From: Aidingimonas lacisalsi
Lineage (GTDB): Bacteria > Pseudomonadota > Gammaproteobacteria > Pseudomonadales > Halomonadaceae
Assembly: GCF_008079445.1 (NCBI RefSeq)
Contig: NZ_VRYH01000004.1
Coordinates: 186,001-250,000 of the forward strand
Direction: 5' to 3'
Length of the DNA: 64,000 nt
Positions 26,453 through 34,404 of the stretch are shown piece after piece. The notes beneath the pieces are model-generated. The model was not told the origin of the DNA. It saw only the letters and a list, made by a program, of their open reading frames with translations, and searched no databases. The translations under genes were made by a program, and so were the position numbers. The first letter of the stretch is position 1, and every line of letters begins with the position of its first letter.

Positions 26453-27655
26453 TCAACGGCGAGAGACTTTTGCCAATGTCGTTCCTTGCGTGGGTACCTG
26501 AAGAGTCTGTCCTACCTGCAAAGTATCGTCATCCAGTGCGTTTCTGGAGCGTAACGCATCGACCGAAGTACCGTACCGGTTGGCCAGAGTGGAGAGGTTA
26601 TCGCCTCGTTGAACCTGATAGTTGCCCCAGCCCGGCGTGCTGGTGGAAGACGTATCCATGTTCTGTATCGAGGCGAGCAGGGCATCACGCTTGTTGGCAG
26701 GCACCAGCAGTCCCGTCATGCTGTTGGGACTGATCCTTCCATCCAAAAGCGCCGGATTCAGTTTTCGTAGTATCCGTGGGCTAGTATCAGCAAGCTTGGC
26801 GGCTCTGCTGAGGCTGATTGGACTGTCGAGTTCGATCTCTGCAAACGCCTGGGAATCGTCAATTTCCGGGAGCGCAACGTCATAACGTTCCGGATCTTCG
26901 ATGATAGCGGCCAGTGCGAGCAGTTTGGGAACATAATTCATGGTTTCGTCGGGAAGCTGGAGATCCCAATAACTATCGCCTTCGCCTCGGTTGATAGCCG
27001 CTTGTCGCGCTTGGTTGACGGTACCTGATCCCGCATTGTAAGCAGCCAGAGACAGTTCGATATCGCCATCGTACCAGCGCTCGGCTTGCTGTTGCAGATA
27101 ATCCAGGGCGGCCTCTGTCGATGCTACGACATCTAGCCTGCCGTCATAAGAGCCATTGCGAGGTATCCCTAATGCGTCACTGGTACCAGGCATGAATTGC
27201 CATAAGCCCGTCGCTCCGCCCGGGTTGCGTGCGGTTGGGTCGTATGAGCTTTCAACGAACGGGACGAGAGCAATTTCTCCCGGCATGTCACGTTCTTCCA
27301 GGCGTCGTGTGATCCAGGACAGCCATGGCCGGGCGCGTTCTGTGATCGCGACGATGTTTTCCGGGCTCGACCGGTAATGATCAATCCATTCCTGAACGCG
27401 TTGGTGGTCGACATCGTTCTGCCACTTGAAATTGTCGCGCAAGCGGGCCCAGGCATCCTCATGCACCGCTGGGTCGAGCGCGAGGGCATTCCAGAAATGA
27501 GTCTCGCCCGTGGCATTCGGGGTACTATGATAGGTAGTGCCGCCTTGATGCGGTGTATATTCCGCCTTGGCTCCAGCGGCTGCCAACAGGACACTGCACA
27601 GTAATGCGCTACCTGCCAAGCCAAGGCTGAAACGACGGGTCGTTAGATAGGTCAT
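26453..27655 (-). CDS. mltD: Membrane-bound lytic murein transglycosylase D (MltD-like) with LysM
   Basis: Peptidoglycan-cleaving transglycosylase, 400 residues. An N-terminal signal sequence (RRFSLGLAGSALLCSVLLAA, no lipobox cysteine seen) precedes the SLT domain: catalytic glutamate in IALVPFVESSYDP, then GATGLWQFMPGTS, LDYLQQQAERWYDGDIELSL and AAYNAGSGTVNQA. One LysM peptidoglycan-binding repeat is at the C-terminus (YQVQRGDNLSTLANRYGTSV). E. coli MltD is a lipoprotein with two LysM repeats, so this version is shorter and probably not lipidated in the same way. The start at 27655 has GGAG upstream. Next to gloB as in many gammaproteobacteria. Confidence 0.9.
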   Translation of the reverse strand: MTYLTTRRFSLGLAGSALLCSVLLAAAGAKAEYTPHQGGTTYHSTPNATGETHFWNALALDPAVHEDAWARLRDNFKWQNDVDHQRVQEWIDHYRSSPENIVAITERARPWLSWITRRLEERDMPGEIALVPFVESSYDPTARNPGGATGLWQFMPGTSDALGIPRNGSYDGRLDVVASTEAALDYLQQQAERWYDGDIELSLAAYNAGSGTVNQARQAAINRGEGDSYWDLQLPDETMNYVPKLLALAAIIEDPERYDVALPEIDDSQAFAEIELDSPISLSRAAKLADTSPRILRKLNPALLDGRISPNSMTGLLVPANKRDALLASIQNMDTSSTSTPGWGNYQVQRGDNLSTLANRYGTSVDALRSRNALDDDTLQVGQTLQVPTQGTTLAKVSRR

Positions 27656-27713
27656 GATGGGGCTCCGGGCGCTATCGTGGCGTCCATGGATCACTCTGAT
27701 CCGAGGAGGAGTC

Positions 27714-28481
27714 TCAGAATCGGTCCTTCCAGGCGCGAAGCGTGGCAAAGGTCGAGAGGGCGTCCTTCGCCTCGCCGTGCGAGGCCGCTTGTTGGCGAAC
27801 CGAGGCCTGTTCCGTTCTCAGGAACGGATTGATGAGTGCTTCACGTCCCATGGTAGACGGCAAGGTCGGTCGGTCCAGGTCGCGTAACCGCTGACACTCG
27901 CTGGTGTAGTCACCGAGGTATGGGTTGTCCGGCTCGACTGCCTCGGCAAAACGCAAATTAGCCAATGTATACTCGTGGGCAGCGAAGACCAGTGTCTCGT
28001 CGGGTAACCCGGTCAGCTTGCCCAATGACTCGAACATCTGTTCCGGCGTGCCTTCGAAGATACGCCCGCATCCGCCTGAAAACAGGCTGTCGCCGCAAAA
28101 CAGCAGAGGCGGAACACCGGCGGCAAAATAGGCGATCTGATCCAGGGTATGACCAGGAACAGCGATGACCTGGAACTGGCGTCCCATGACCAAGCATTCA
28201 TCGCCTTCGTTGAGGTGCTCATCGATTCCCTTGATATCCTGGTTGTCGGGCCCATAGACGCGCGGGCGGTATCGTTGGATGAGCTCAGCCAACCCACCGG
28301 TATGGTCATGATGGTGATGAGTGATCAGGATACTGTTCAGTTGGAGCTGTTCCCGTTCCAGATACTCGATTACCGGGTCGGCTTCTCCGGGATCGACAAC
28401 GGCAACACGTGAGGTGGTGTCTTGACGCAACACCCATATATAGTTGTCACTGAGGGCTGGAATAGGAGTCACGCTGAGCAT
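27714..28481 (-). CDS. gloB: Hydroxyacylglutathione hydrolase (glyoxalase II)
   Basis: Cytoplasmic metallo-beta-lactamase-fold thioesterase, 255 residues, that hydrolyses S-lactoylglutathione to lactate and glutathione in methylglyoxal detoxification. The binuclear metal motif THHHHDHTGG is at residues 54-63; further ligands are in VPGHTLDQIAYF and GDSLFSGGCGR, and the substrate region contains FAAHEYTLANLRFAEAVEP. Located 58 bases upstream of mltD on the same strand and divergent from the methyltransferase gene, an arrangement common in gammaproteobacteria. Confidence 0.94.
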   Translation of the reverse strand: MLSVTPIPALSDNYIWVLRQDTTSRVAVVDPGEADPVIEYLEREQLQLNSILITHHHHDHTGGLAELIQRYRPRVYGPDNQDIKGIDEHLNEGDECLVMGRQFQVIAVPGHTLDQIAYFAAGVPPLLFCGDSLFSGGCGRIFEGTPEQMFESLGKLTGLPDETLVFAAHEYTLANLRFAEAVEPDNPYLGDYTSECQRLRDLDRPTLPSTMGREALINPFLRTEQASVRQQAASHGEAKDALSTFATLRAWKDRF

Positions 28482-28645
28482 GGTGCTACTGTCCTCGGTC
28501 TGGTCGAGATCAATGACTTAACCAATCAGGCAGCTCCCTTTATAGTCGTGCAACAGTTATCGACATGAAAGACATGACACGGATCCTGCTGCCATAATGG
28601 CTGGGTCGATCACAAAACGAGAGACTTTGGAGGCTTTGTTCTAGT

Positions 28646-29428
28646 GTGTCAAATTCGCATATGACGATGTCGTTGGCGCAAATCGTTCATGAAGGCCGCC
28701 GTTACTGGGCCTCTGCAGATGGCCGAGCGCATTGGCAGTCGGAGCGGGCATGCCTCGGTCCAGTGTGTGAGGCCCTGCATGGGCATCATCGCCTGGAGTT
28801 GAGCATGGCTCCTTCGTTATCGGATATGTGTCCGATACGACACGCTATCGATTGGTCACCAACCCGTGAGCTTGCAACGAGTCCATCGACCTTGGTGTGT
28901 CGACCCGATCAGTTACCTCTTGCGGATGAAAGTGTACAACTGGTCGTGGTGCACCATTTACTCGAGGTCGTTCCCGAACCACACCATGTTTTGCAGGAGG
29001 CGGCACGCGTGACCGCTGACAGCGGGTGTCTGGTCATTTTCGGTTGGGGGCCGATGGGGGTGACCGGCTTGTCTCGTGCCCTGCCTCGCCGCCGGCGATG
29101 CATGCCCTGGAGCGGACATTGGCGGACTCCAGCCAGGTTACGCGACTGGCTTGCTTTTGTTGATTTCGAGATCGAACGCGTAGATTATTGCGGCTTTCAT
29201 TGGCCGGGAGGTGTCCCACGCAATGCTTGGCTGGAAGCGTTGGGACGGCGACATAATCTGCCGCTTGGAGACACCTTCATGATCCGTGCCAGAAGACGGA
29301 GCCAACCTGTGCAGACACAAACGCATCGGTTGCCGCTCACTGCGCCGCTCAGCAGCCCGACACTGGGACATGCGACGCGCTTGACCCGACAGCCCGACAC
29401 CAAGGTGGAAAGTGAACGAGTCGCCTGA
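28646..29428 (+). CDS. SAM-dependent methyltransferase (class I, methyltransf_11 type)
   Basis: 260-residue protein usually found beside gloB and rnhA in gammaproteobacteria. The class I fold is visible from about residue 65: substrate/SAM region with [20 protein letters not shown], then [20 protein letters not shown] and [11 protein letters not shown]. The glycine-rich SAM motif I is weak. The target is not known for this family. GTG 28646 is taken as the start because GGAGG lies 12 bases upstream; ATG 28661 is possible but has no Shine-Dalgarno. The 3' end overlaps the rnhA start by 17 bases. Confidence 0.8.
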   Translation: MSNSHMTMSLAQIVHEGRRYWASADGRAHWQSERACLGPVCEALHGHHRLELSMAPSLSDMCPIRHAIDWSPTRELATSPSTLVCRPDQLPLADESVQLVVVHHLLEVVPEPHHVLQEAARVTADSGCLVIFGWGPMGVTGLSRALPRRRRCMPWSGHWRTPARLRDWLAFVDFEIERVDYCGFHWPGGVPRNAWLEALGRRHNLPLGDTFMIRARRRSQPVQTQTHRLPLTAPLSSPTLGHATRLTRQPDTKVESERVA

Positions 29429-29879
29429 TCCGGATACGAGCTTGCCTAACGTCACTATCTATACCGATGGAGCGTGCCGTGGGAACCCAGGACCGGGCGG
29501 TTGGGGGGCCTGGCTGCAAAGTGGGGGGCATGAAAAGTCGCTTTATGGCTATGAAGCGCATACGACGAATAATCGTATGGAGCTGATGGCCGCGATCATG
29601 GCCTTGCGAGCTCTCAAGAAACCTTGCGATGTGTCGTTATGGACCGATTCCGAATATTTGCGTAAAGGGATTACCCAATGGCTTCCCAACTGGCAGCGTC
29701 GTAACTGGAAAACGGCATCTCGCCAGCCGGTCAAGAATGCCGAACTCTGGCGTGAACTACTGTCAGAAAGCGAAAGGCATCGAGTACATTGGCAGTGGGT
29801 AAAAGGGCATGCGGGTCATCCCGGCAATGAACGTGCTGACGAACTTGCCAATTACGCGATCGATGAAGCTCTGGCTTGA
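29412..29879 (+). CDS. rnhA: Ribonuclease HI
   Basis: Degrades the RNA strand of RNA:DNA hybrids in the cytoplasm; 155 residues, normal length. The catalytic carboxylates are visible in [20 protein letters not shown] (first Asp), [12 protein letters not shown] (Glu), [12 protein letters not shown] (Asp) and [10 protein letters not shown] (last Asp). The GTG start at 29412 has AGGTGGAA immediately upstream and overlaps the methyltransferase gene by 17 bases. It precedes dnaQ by 65 bases, the widespread rnhA-dnaQ neighbourhood (divergent in E. coli, same strand here). Confidence 0.95.
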   Translation: MNESPDPDTSLPNVTIYTDGACRGNPGPGGWGAWLQSGGHEKSLYGYEAHTTNNRMELMAAIMALRALKKPCDVSLWTDSEYLRKGITQWLPNWQRRNWKTASRQPVKNAELWRELLSESERHRVHWQWVKGHAGHPGNERADELANYAIDEALA

Positions 29880-29944
29880 TCCGGGCCACCCATGTCGGGT
29901 TTACCTAGACGCCTGAACCGAAAACATCAGCGAAAGAGAACGCT

Positions 29945-30724
29945 ATGCGTCAAGTCATTCTGGATACAGAGACGACGGGGATCGATCCTCGCGACGGTCA
30001 CCGCCTGATAGAGGTCGGGGCCGTCGAGATGGTTAACCGGCGCTTTACCGGGAACACCTATCATCAGTTCATCAATCCCGAACGGGATATCGAGGCTGAG
30101 GCGGTCGGGATCCACGGGATCACCAATGAGCGTGTCGCCGATGAACCGGTATTCGCTGACATCGCCGATGAGTTCTGGCATTTCATCAAGGGGGCTGAGC
30201 TGGTCATCCACAATGCGCCTTTCGATGTGGGATTCATCGATCATGAATTCGAGCGGCTTAACGCGATGCGAGGTGAGCCGCTTTTAGGTCCTGTCGCCAA
30301 GCATTGCGGTGTCCTCGATACCTTGACGATGGCGCGTGAAAAACACCCTGGACAGAGGAACAGTCTCGATGCGCTCTGCAAGCGTTACGACATTGACAAT
30401 GGTCATCGAGTCCTCCATGGCGCCTTGCTCGACGCCGAAATTCTAGCTGACGTCTATTTGGCAATGACCGGTGGACAGACGGCTCTTTCGCTGGATGCGA
30501 GTGCCACGCCTGCCGTTGATGCTGCCGGTAATCAGCAGTCTGCTACCCAAGGAGTGCAGCGTCTCGATGAGCAGCGTGCCCGGTTGGCTGTGCCACCTCT
30601 CACGCATGAAGAGCAGCAGGCTCATGAAGCCAGATTGCAGGGTATCCGTGATTCCGCCGGTCAGTGTTTATGGGACCATCTGGATGTGCCGACGAGTCCT
30701 GATGAACCAACGGTGAGTCATTGA
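29945..30724 (+). CDS. dnaQ: DNA polymerase III epsilon subunit (3'-5' proofreading exonuclease)
   Basis: 259-residue DnaQ. The exonuclease motifs are complete: ExoI VILDTETTGIDPRDGHRLIE, ExoII HNAPFDVGFIDHEFERL and ExoIII HGALLDAEILADVYLAMTGG with its His-x4-Asp. The C-terminal ~60 residues form the flexible polymerase-binding tail. It acts in the replicase core with DnaE and HolE. Its stop overlaps the nudC start (TGATG), so the two genes are translationally coupled. Confidence 0.95.
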   Translation: MRQVILDTETTGIDPRDGHRLIEVGAVEMVNRRFTGNTYHQFINPERDIEAEAVGIHGITNERVADEPVFADIADEFWHFIKGAELVIHNAPFDVGFIDHEFERLNAMRGEPLLGPVAKHCGVLDTLTMAREKHPGQRNSLDALCKRYDIDNGHRVLHGALLDAEILADVYLAMTGGQTALSLDASATPAVDAAGNQQSATQGVQRLDEQRARLAVPPLTHEEQQAHEARLQGIRDSAGQCLWDHLDVPTSPDEPTVSH

Positions 30725-31500
30725 TGTTTCGACGTGATTTGCCGCCACAAGGGGTGTCGAAGGGACTGGTCATCTACGTGGCAGCGGGCAGGATCAAGCC
30801 TTCGAGTCGCGAGGGTTTCCTGCATGCCGCCTGCGACTGGCCCAGCCATGCCGTCCCTTTGGGATTCTGGCATGATGAGCCGGTGGCGGTGGTCGTGGAT
30901 GAGCCTGTTTCGGGAGAGGAGTGGCCTGAAGGGCGTGATTGGCTTTCCGATTTGCCTGCATCGCAGTTTGCTTTGCTGGCGACGGCATTGCAGGTGGCCA
31001 GCTGGCGCAGGAACCATCGCTTCTGCGGTCGTTGCGGTGTCGAAACGGCACAGGTTCCGGGCGAGTTCGCCATGCATTGTTCCGCTTGCGGCCATCGCAA
31101 CTATCCTCGTATTTCGCCGTGTATCATTACGCTTGTGACGCACGGAGACGAGTTGTTGCTGGCCAGAAGCCCCCGGTTTCCCGCAGGCCGTTATTCGACG
31201 TTGGCTGGCTTCATCGAGCCTGGCGAGGACGCAGAAGATGCCGTGCGCCGCGAGGTGCACGAGGAGGTCGGTATCAGCCTTGGCCGGATTCGTTATTTTC
31301 GCAGTCAGGCTTGGCCGTTTCCGCATTCGTTAATGCTGGGCTTTTATGCCGAAGCTGCCAGTCGACGCATCATGATCGACCATAAGGAAATCGTCGATGC
31401 TGCCTGGTTTTCGCCTCGCCACCTGCCTCGACTGCCGCCTCCACATTCCATTTCACGGGACCTTATCGAGACTCACGTGAAAGGCGTGGCTGGCCGCTAG
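30724..31500 (+). CDS. nudC: NAD(H) diphosphatase / RNA deNADding enzyme NudC
   Basis: Nudix hydrolase of 258 residues, splitting NADH to NMNH and AMP and able, in E. coli, to remove NAD caps from RNA. A zinc ribbon (CGRCGVETAQVPGEFAMHCS then ACG) precedes the Nudix box GFIEPGEDAEDAVRREVHEE-VGI. The NudC signature downstream reads SQAWPFPHS instead of the usual SQPWPFPxS, a proline to alanine change. Start codon overlaps the dnaQ stop. Its TAG stop is interlocked with that of the convergent SCP2 gene (shared CTAG). Confidence 0.92.
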   Translation: MFRRDLPPQGVSKGLVIYVAAGRIKPSSREGFLHAACDWPSHAVPLGFWHDEPVAVVVDEPVSGEEWPEGRDWLSDLPASQFALLATALQVASWRRNHRFCGRCGVETAQVPGEFAMHCSACGHRNYPRISPCIITLVTHGDELLLARSPRFPAGRYSTLAGFIEPGEDAEDAVRREVHEEVGISLGRIRYFRSQAWPFPHSLMLGFYAEAASRRIMIDHKEIVDAAWFSPRHLPRLPPPHSISRDLIETHVKGVAGR

Positions 31501-31814
31501 GTACTCCGCTTGGGAAACAGATTGGTCAGGCGAGTGGCAAGCATGATGTTGCCACTCGCCTTGAGCTTGCCGGTCATGAAAGCGTTCATTCCACTGATAT
31601 CGCCACTCATGATCCCCTTGAGGGTGTCGGTACTCATCGACAAGGTGACTGAAGGGGCGTCGTGCTCGCCCTGCTGCACATCCAGATTGCCGTTACTGAT
31701 GGATAGGTAGTAGTCATCGGCATCACTGAAGTGGAACTGGAATATATCCTCCATATCGTGAGCGGCAGCAGGATCGAAGCGGTTGCGTAACTTGTCGATG
31801 AGAGGCTGGTTCAT
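31497..31814 (-). CDS. SCP2 sterol-binding domain protein
   Basis: Small single-domain protein, 105 residues, no signal peptide. The SCP2 fold signature is visible: an acidic FQFHFSDADDYYLSISNGNL strand region, then SVTLSMSTDTLKGIMSGDIS, NAFMTGKLKASGNIMLATRL. Bacterial members bind lipids or are found with lipid carriers and quinone enzymes, but no role is established for isolated copies. Convergent with nudC (stop codons interlocked) and divergent from sohB, with about 145 bases between. Confidence 0.88.
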   Translation of the reverse strand: MNQPLIDKLRNRFDPAAAHDMEDIFQFHFSDADDYYLSISNGNLDVQQGEHDAPSVTLSMSTDTLKGIMSGDISGMNAFMTGKLKASGNIMLATRLTNLFPKRST

Positions 31815-31958
31815 GTTGATGGCCCTGTCGTCCGGTTGCGAGAGTGCAACTGAACGTTAGCGTATTTAAAACGAATGTTTCAATCAAGTCCGTCGTGGCG
31901 TGGACCCTTTTCAAAGGCATAATGCGTTCATCGAAGCTAGCGAAGCAAGGAGTCGGTT

Positions 31959-32996
31959 GTGAGCGAATGGTTGTATGAGTTTGGGATGTTCCTGGCACAG
32001 ACCTTGATCTTGTTGGTGGCATTGGGAGTCGTGGTTGCCATCGTTGCTCGTTCCAGAAGTGGTCAGGGGGGCGAAAAGAGTCGGCTTCGTATTGAGGATT
32101 TGAGTCAACGCTATCGCAAGCGTCAGCGACAGTTGCGTCTATCAGGTTTGACGTCTTCGGCCAGGAAGTCGCTGGCCAAGACGTTTCGCAAGGAAGATAA
32201 ACGTTTGCAGGCCGCGAAGGGCGAGGGCCAAGCGAAGCACCGGGTGTGGGTTCTCGACTTTCAAGGGGACCTGAAGGCATCGGCCACCACGCGCTTCTCT
32301 CAGGAGATTTCCGCGTTGCTGGGCGTTGCCGAGAGCGGTGATGAAGTTGTCGTACGTCTCGAGTCCGCCGGTGGTCTGGTACATGCCTATGGTCATGCTG
32401 CGGCCGAATTCGACAGGCTCAGAACGGCGGGCATCAAAACGACGGTTTGTGTTGACAAGGTGGCGGCCAGCGGCGGTTATCTCATGGCGTGCTGTGCCGA
32501 AAAACTCATGGTCGCTCCTTTTGCCGTGTTGGGGTCGATAGGTGTGATAGCCCAGTTACCGAACGTACATCGACTGTTGCAGCGCCATGATGTGGATGTC
32601 GAGCTCCACACGGCAGGCAGGTACAAGCGAACACTGACACTGTTTGGGGAAAATACTGATGAAGGTCGTGATAAATTCAGAGAGGATCTCGAGCATATAC
32701 ATGCTCTCTTCAAACAATACGTGGGAGAGCGTCGCCCTGCACTGGACATCGACTCGGTAGCTACCGGGGAAAGTTGGTATGGCAGTGACGCGGTAGAAAA
32801 TGGGCTGGCCGACGTGCTGAGTACCAGCGAGAGTTATCTGCTGGAGCGCATGCAGTACGCTCGGGTCTTGTCGCTGCACCTCGAAACAAGGAAAGGCGTC
32901 GCCGAGCGCATGGGGTTGGCTCTGGAGTCAGGTATCGAGCGTGGCATACAGCGTGCCATCGAAGCAGTGGATGCGACTCGCTGGCTAAAACGCTAG
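31959..32996 (+). CDS. sohB: Inner-membrane S49 peptidase SohB
   Basis: 345-residue signal-peptide-peptidase-like serine protease. One N-terminal membrane anchor (residues 8-30, FGMFLAQTLILLVALGVVVA) is followed by a basic cytoplasmic or periplasmic stem and the S49 domain: AGGLVHAYGHAAAEFDRLR, nucleophile Ser171 in VDKVAASGGYLMACCA and the general-base lysine Lys223 in TAGRYKRTLTLFGENTDEGR. E. coli SohB is 349 residues with the same architecture. GTG 31959 has AAGGAG six bases upstream. Convergent with the arsR-type gene, four bases apart. Confidence 0.93.
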   Translation: MSEWLYEFGMFLAQTLILLVALGVVVAIVARSRSGQGGEKSRLRIEDLSQRYRKRQRQLRLSGLTSSARKSLAKTFRKEDKRLQAAKGEGQAKHRVWVLDFQGDLKASATTRFSQEISALLGVAESGDEVVVRLESAGGLVHAYGHAAAEFDRLRTAGIKTTVCVDKVAASGGYLMACCAEKLMVAPFAVLGSIGVIAQLPNVHRLLQRHDVDVELHTAGRYKRTLTLFGENTDEGRDKFREDLEHIHALFKQYVGERRPALDIDSVATGESWYGSDAVENGLADVLSTSESYLLERMQYARVLSLHLETRKGVAERMGLALESGIERGIQRAIEAVDATRWLKR

Positions 32997-33000
32997 CCAC

Positions 33001-33324
33001 TCAGGGTAGATGGGCATATAAATCAGCCAGCGAGGCTATCACGTGTTTTGCATGGTTGCCTTGCAGCGAATAGTAAATGGTTTGCGATGCTCGACGGGTA
33101 GAGACGATGTTTTCCCGGCGCAGTATCGCGAGATGTTGCGACAGTGCCGATTGGCTGAGGCTGAGCTTGGCGTTCAATTCCGATACAGAGAGCTCCTGTC
33201 CCTCAAGCAGACACAGTATGCGTAAACGGTTGTCATTGGCCATGGCCTTTAACAGGTTCGTGGCCTCATTGAATGCAGGATCGCCGGCGTCTAGCAACTG
33301 AGCGGCGGGTTGGCGTGTGCTCAT
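33001..33324 (-). CDS. ArsR-family winged-helix transcriptional regulator
   Basis: 107 residues with the ArsR/SmtB fold: KAMANDNRLRILCLLEGQEL, recognition helix SVSELNAKLSLSQSALSQHL and wing RRENIVSTRRASQTIYYSLQ. Only one cysteine (in ILCLLEG) is present, so the classic paired thiol metal site of ArsR/CadC is missing and a redox or non-metal signal is likelier. The neighbours (sohB, yhhQ) give no target. AGGAG precedes the ATG. A dyad GATTTAGTAAATC lies about 95 bases upstream and could be its own operator. Confidence 0.9.
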   Translation of the reverse strand: MSTRQPAAQLLDAGDPAFNEATNLLKAMANDNRLRILCLLEGQELSVSELNAKLSLSQSALSQHLAILRRENIVSTRRASQTIYYSLQGNHAKHVIASLADLYAHLP

Positions 33325-33417
33325 GGTGTGTCTCCTGGGGTGGGCGGGCCATACCTAACGCCTGGGCTAACGTGTCACGGTTCATTTCACGCGTGTTGTT
33401 TCTTCTCTATCTATACT

Positions 33418-33430
33418 GATTTAGTAAATC
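33418..33430. promoter_or_regulatory. Inverted repeat upstream of the arsR-type gene
   Basis: GATTTA-G-TAAATC is a perfect dyad around a single central base, in the AT-rich region upstream of the ArsR-family gene. ArsR proteins usually bind such short AT-rich dyads and autoregulate. Candidate only; the rest of 33325-33600 shows no reading frame or other clear element. Confidence 0.35.
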
Positions 33431-33603
33431 TTTAAACGCCACGCCACCCTTTTGTCACCAATGAGTTAACGGTGAGTCAATGGGAGGATGTGTCTGCTGT
33501 GTGTGTTTATGTAACTAATGGCTGAATGAATCTTAGGTGCGTAAGCGCCTGAGCAAGTGGTTCCTGCCAACCAGACAAGTTCGTGTCATCGATTCAACAT
33601 AGG

Positions 33604-33609
33604 TATAAT
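33604..33609 (+). promoter_or_regulatory. Promoter -10 element for yhhQ
   Basis: A perfect TATAAT lies about 50 bases upstream of the riboswitch-like element. The matching -35 around 33580-33586 (TTCGTG) is poor. Transcription would begin near 33616, giving a leader of about 75 bases that contains the preQ1-like aptamer. Confidence 0.5.
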
Positions 33610-33654
33610 GCCCAATTCAACGACTCCGTCACACTGGGGCGGTTTGATCCGCAT

Positions 33655-33687
33655 TGAGGGTTCCCTCACCCCTCGGCAAAAAAGGTG
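33655..33687 (+). ncRNA. preQ1-I-type riboswitch in the yhhQ leader
   Basis: The leader has GAGGG (33656-33660) pairing with CCCTC (33670-33674), a loop TTCCCTCAC, then GGC and an AAAAAAGG tail (33678-33685). This matches the compact preQ1 class I layout: a GGG..CCC hairpin whose loop pairs with an A-rich 3' tail to form a pseudoknot. Loop CCT (33664-33666) can pair with AGG (33683-33685), which is also the Shine-Dalgarno of yhhQ (ATG at 33692), so ligand binding would block translation. The downstream gene is a queuosine-precursor transporter, the expected target. Covariance scoring not done. Confidence 0.75.
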
Positions 33688-33691
33688 ATCG

Positions 33692-34369
33692 ATGTTCTCG
33701 CTTTCTTCGTTTCAAACACAGCGCCTGGTAGCGCTGTTGGTTGCTTTCCATATTCTGGTGATTGCTGCCAGCAATTATCTGGTGCAATTGCCTTTCACGC
33801 TGTACGGATGGCATACCACCTGGGGGGCTTTCAGCTTCCCTTTCATCTTTCTGGCAACCGATTTGACGGTGCGCTTGTTCGGGAAACGTCCGGCCCGTAA
33901 GATCATCGCCCGAGTCATGTTACCTGCGCTGGTGATTTCCTATGTCGTGTCGGTGGTGTTCCCGCAAGGCGGATTTGCCGGTTGGGGCGTGCTAGGCGAA
34001 TGGAATCTGTTCGTTGCTCGAATCGCATTGGCCAGTTTCATGGCTTATGTGTTGGGACAGCTACTCGATATCCATGTTTTCGATCGGCTACGTCGACTCC
34101 GTTTCTGGTGGGTTGCACCTGCTGTTTCCACTGTCTTCGGCAATCTGGCCGATACGGTTGCTTTCTTCTCCATTGCCTTTTATCAGAGTCCGAACGCCTT
34201 CATGGCGGGTCATTGGCAGGAAATTGCTGCCGTCGACTACACCATCAAGCTGGCGGTCAGCTTGATGTTCTTCTTGCCGCTCTACGGCTTGCTGCTTAGT
34301 GGATTGAGCCGGTGGCTGGTTCGTTGGACGGGGCAGTCCGACGAAACCGTCATCGCGAGTCAATCGTAG
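33692..34369 (+). CDS. yhhQ: Queuosine precursor (preQ0/preQ1) transporter YhhQ
   Basis: Inner-membrane vitamin-uptake-type (VUT, formerly DUF165) transporter, 225 residues with about six helices. Diagnostic blocks: FHILVIAASNYLVQLPFTLY, GWHTTWGAFSFPFIFLATDL-TVR, RLFGKRPARKI and VSTVFGNLADTVAFFSIAFY, matching E. coli YhhQ, which takes up 7-deazaguanine precursors for queuosine tRNA modification. The leader carries a preQ1-I-like aptamer overlapping its ribosome-binding site, which strongly supports the role. Monocistronic or loosely linked to the hydrolase gene 35 bases downstream. Confidence 0.92.
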   Translation: MFSLSSFQTQRLVALLVAFHILVIAASNYLVQLPFTLYGWHTTWGAFSFPFIFLATDLTVRLFGKRPARKIIARVMLPALVISYVVSVVFPQGGFAGWGVLGEWNLFVARIALASFMAYVLGQLLDIHVFDRLRRLRFWWVAPAVSTVFGNLADTVAFFSIAFYQSPNAFMAGHWQEIAAVDYTIKLAVSLMFFLPLYGLLLSGLSRWLVRWTGQSDETVIASQS

Positions 34370-34404
34370 CGGTATTCAGGAACGTGGATAAAGGACTGAA
34401 ATCA

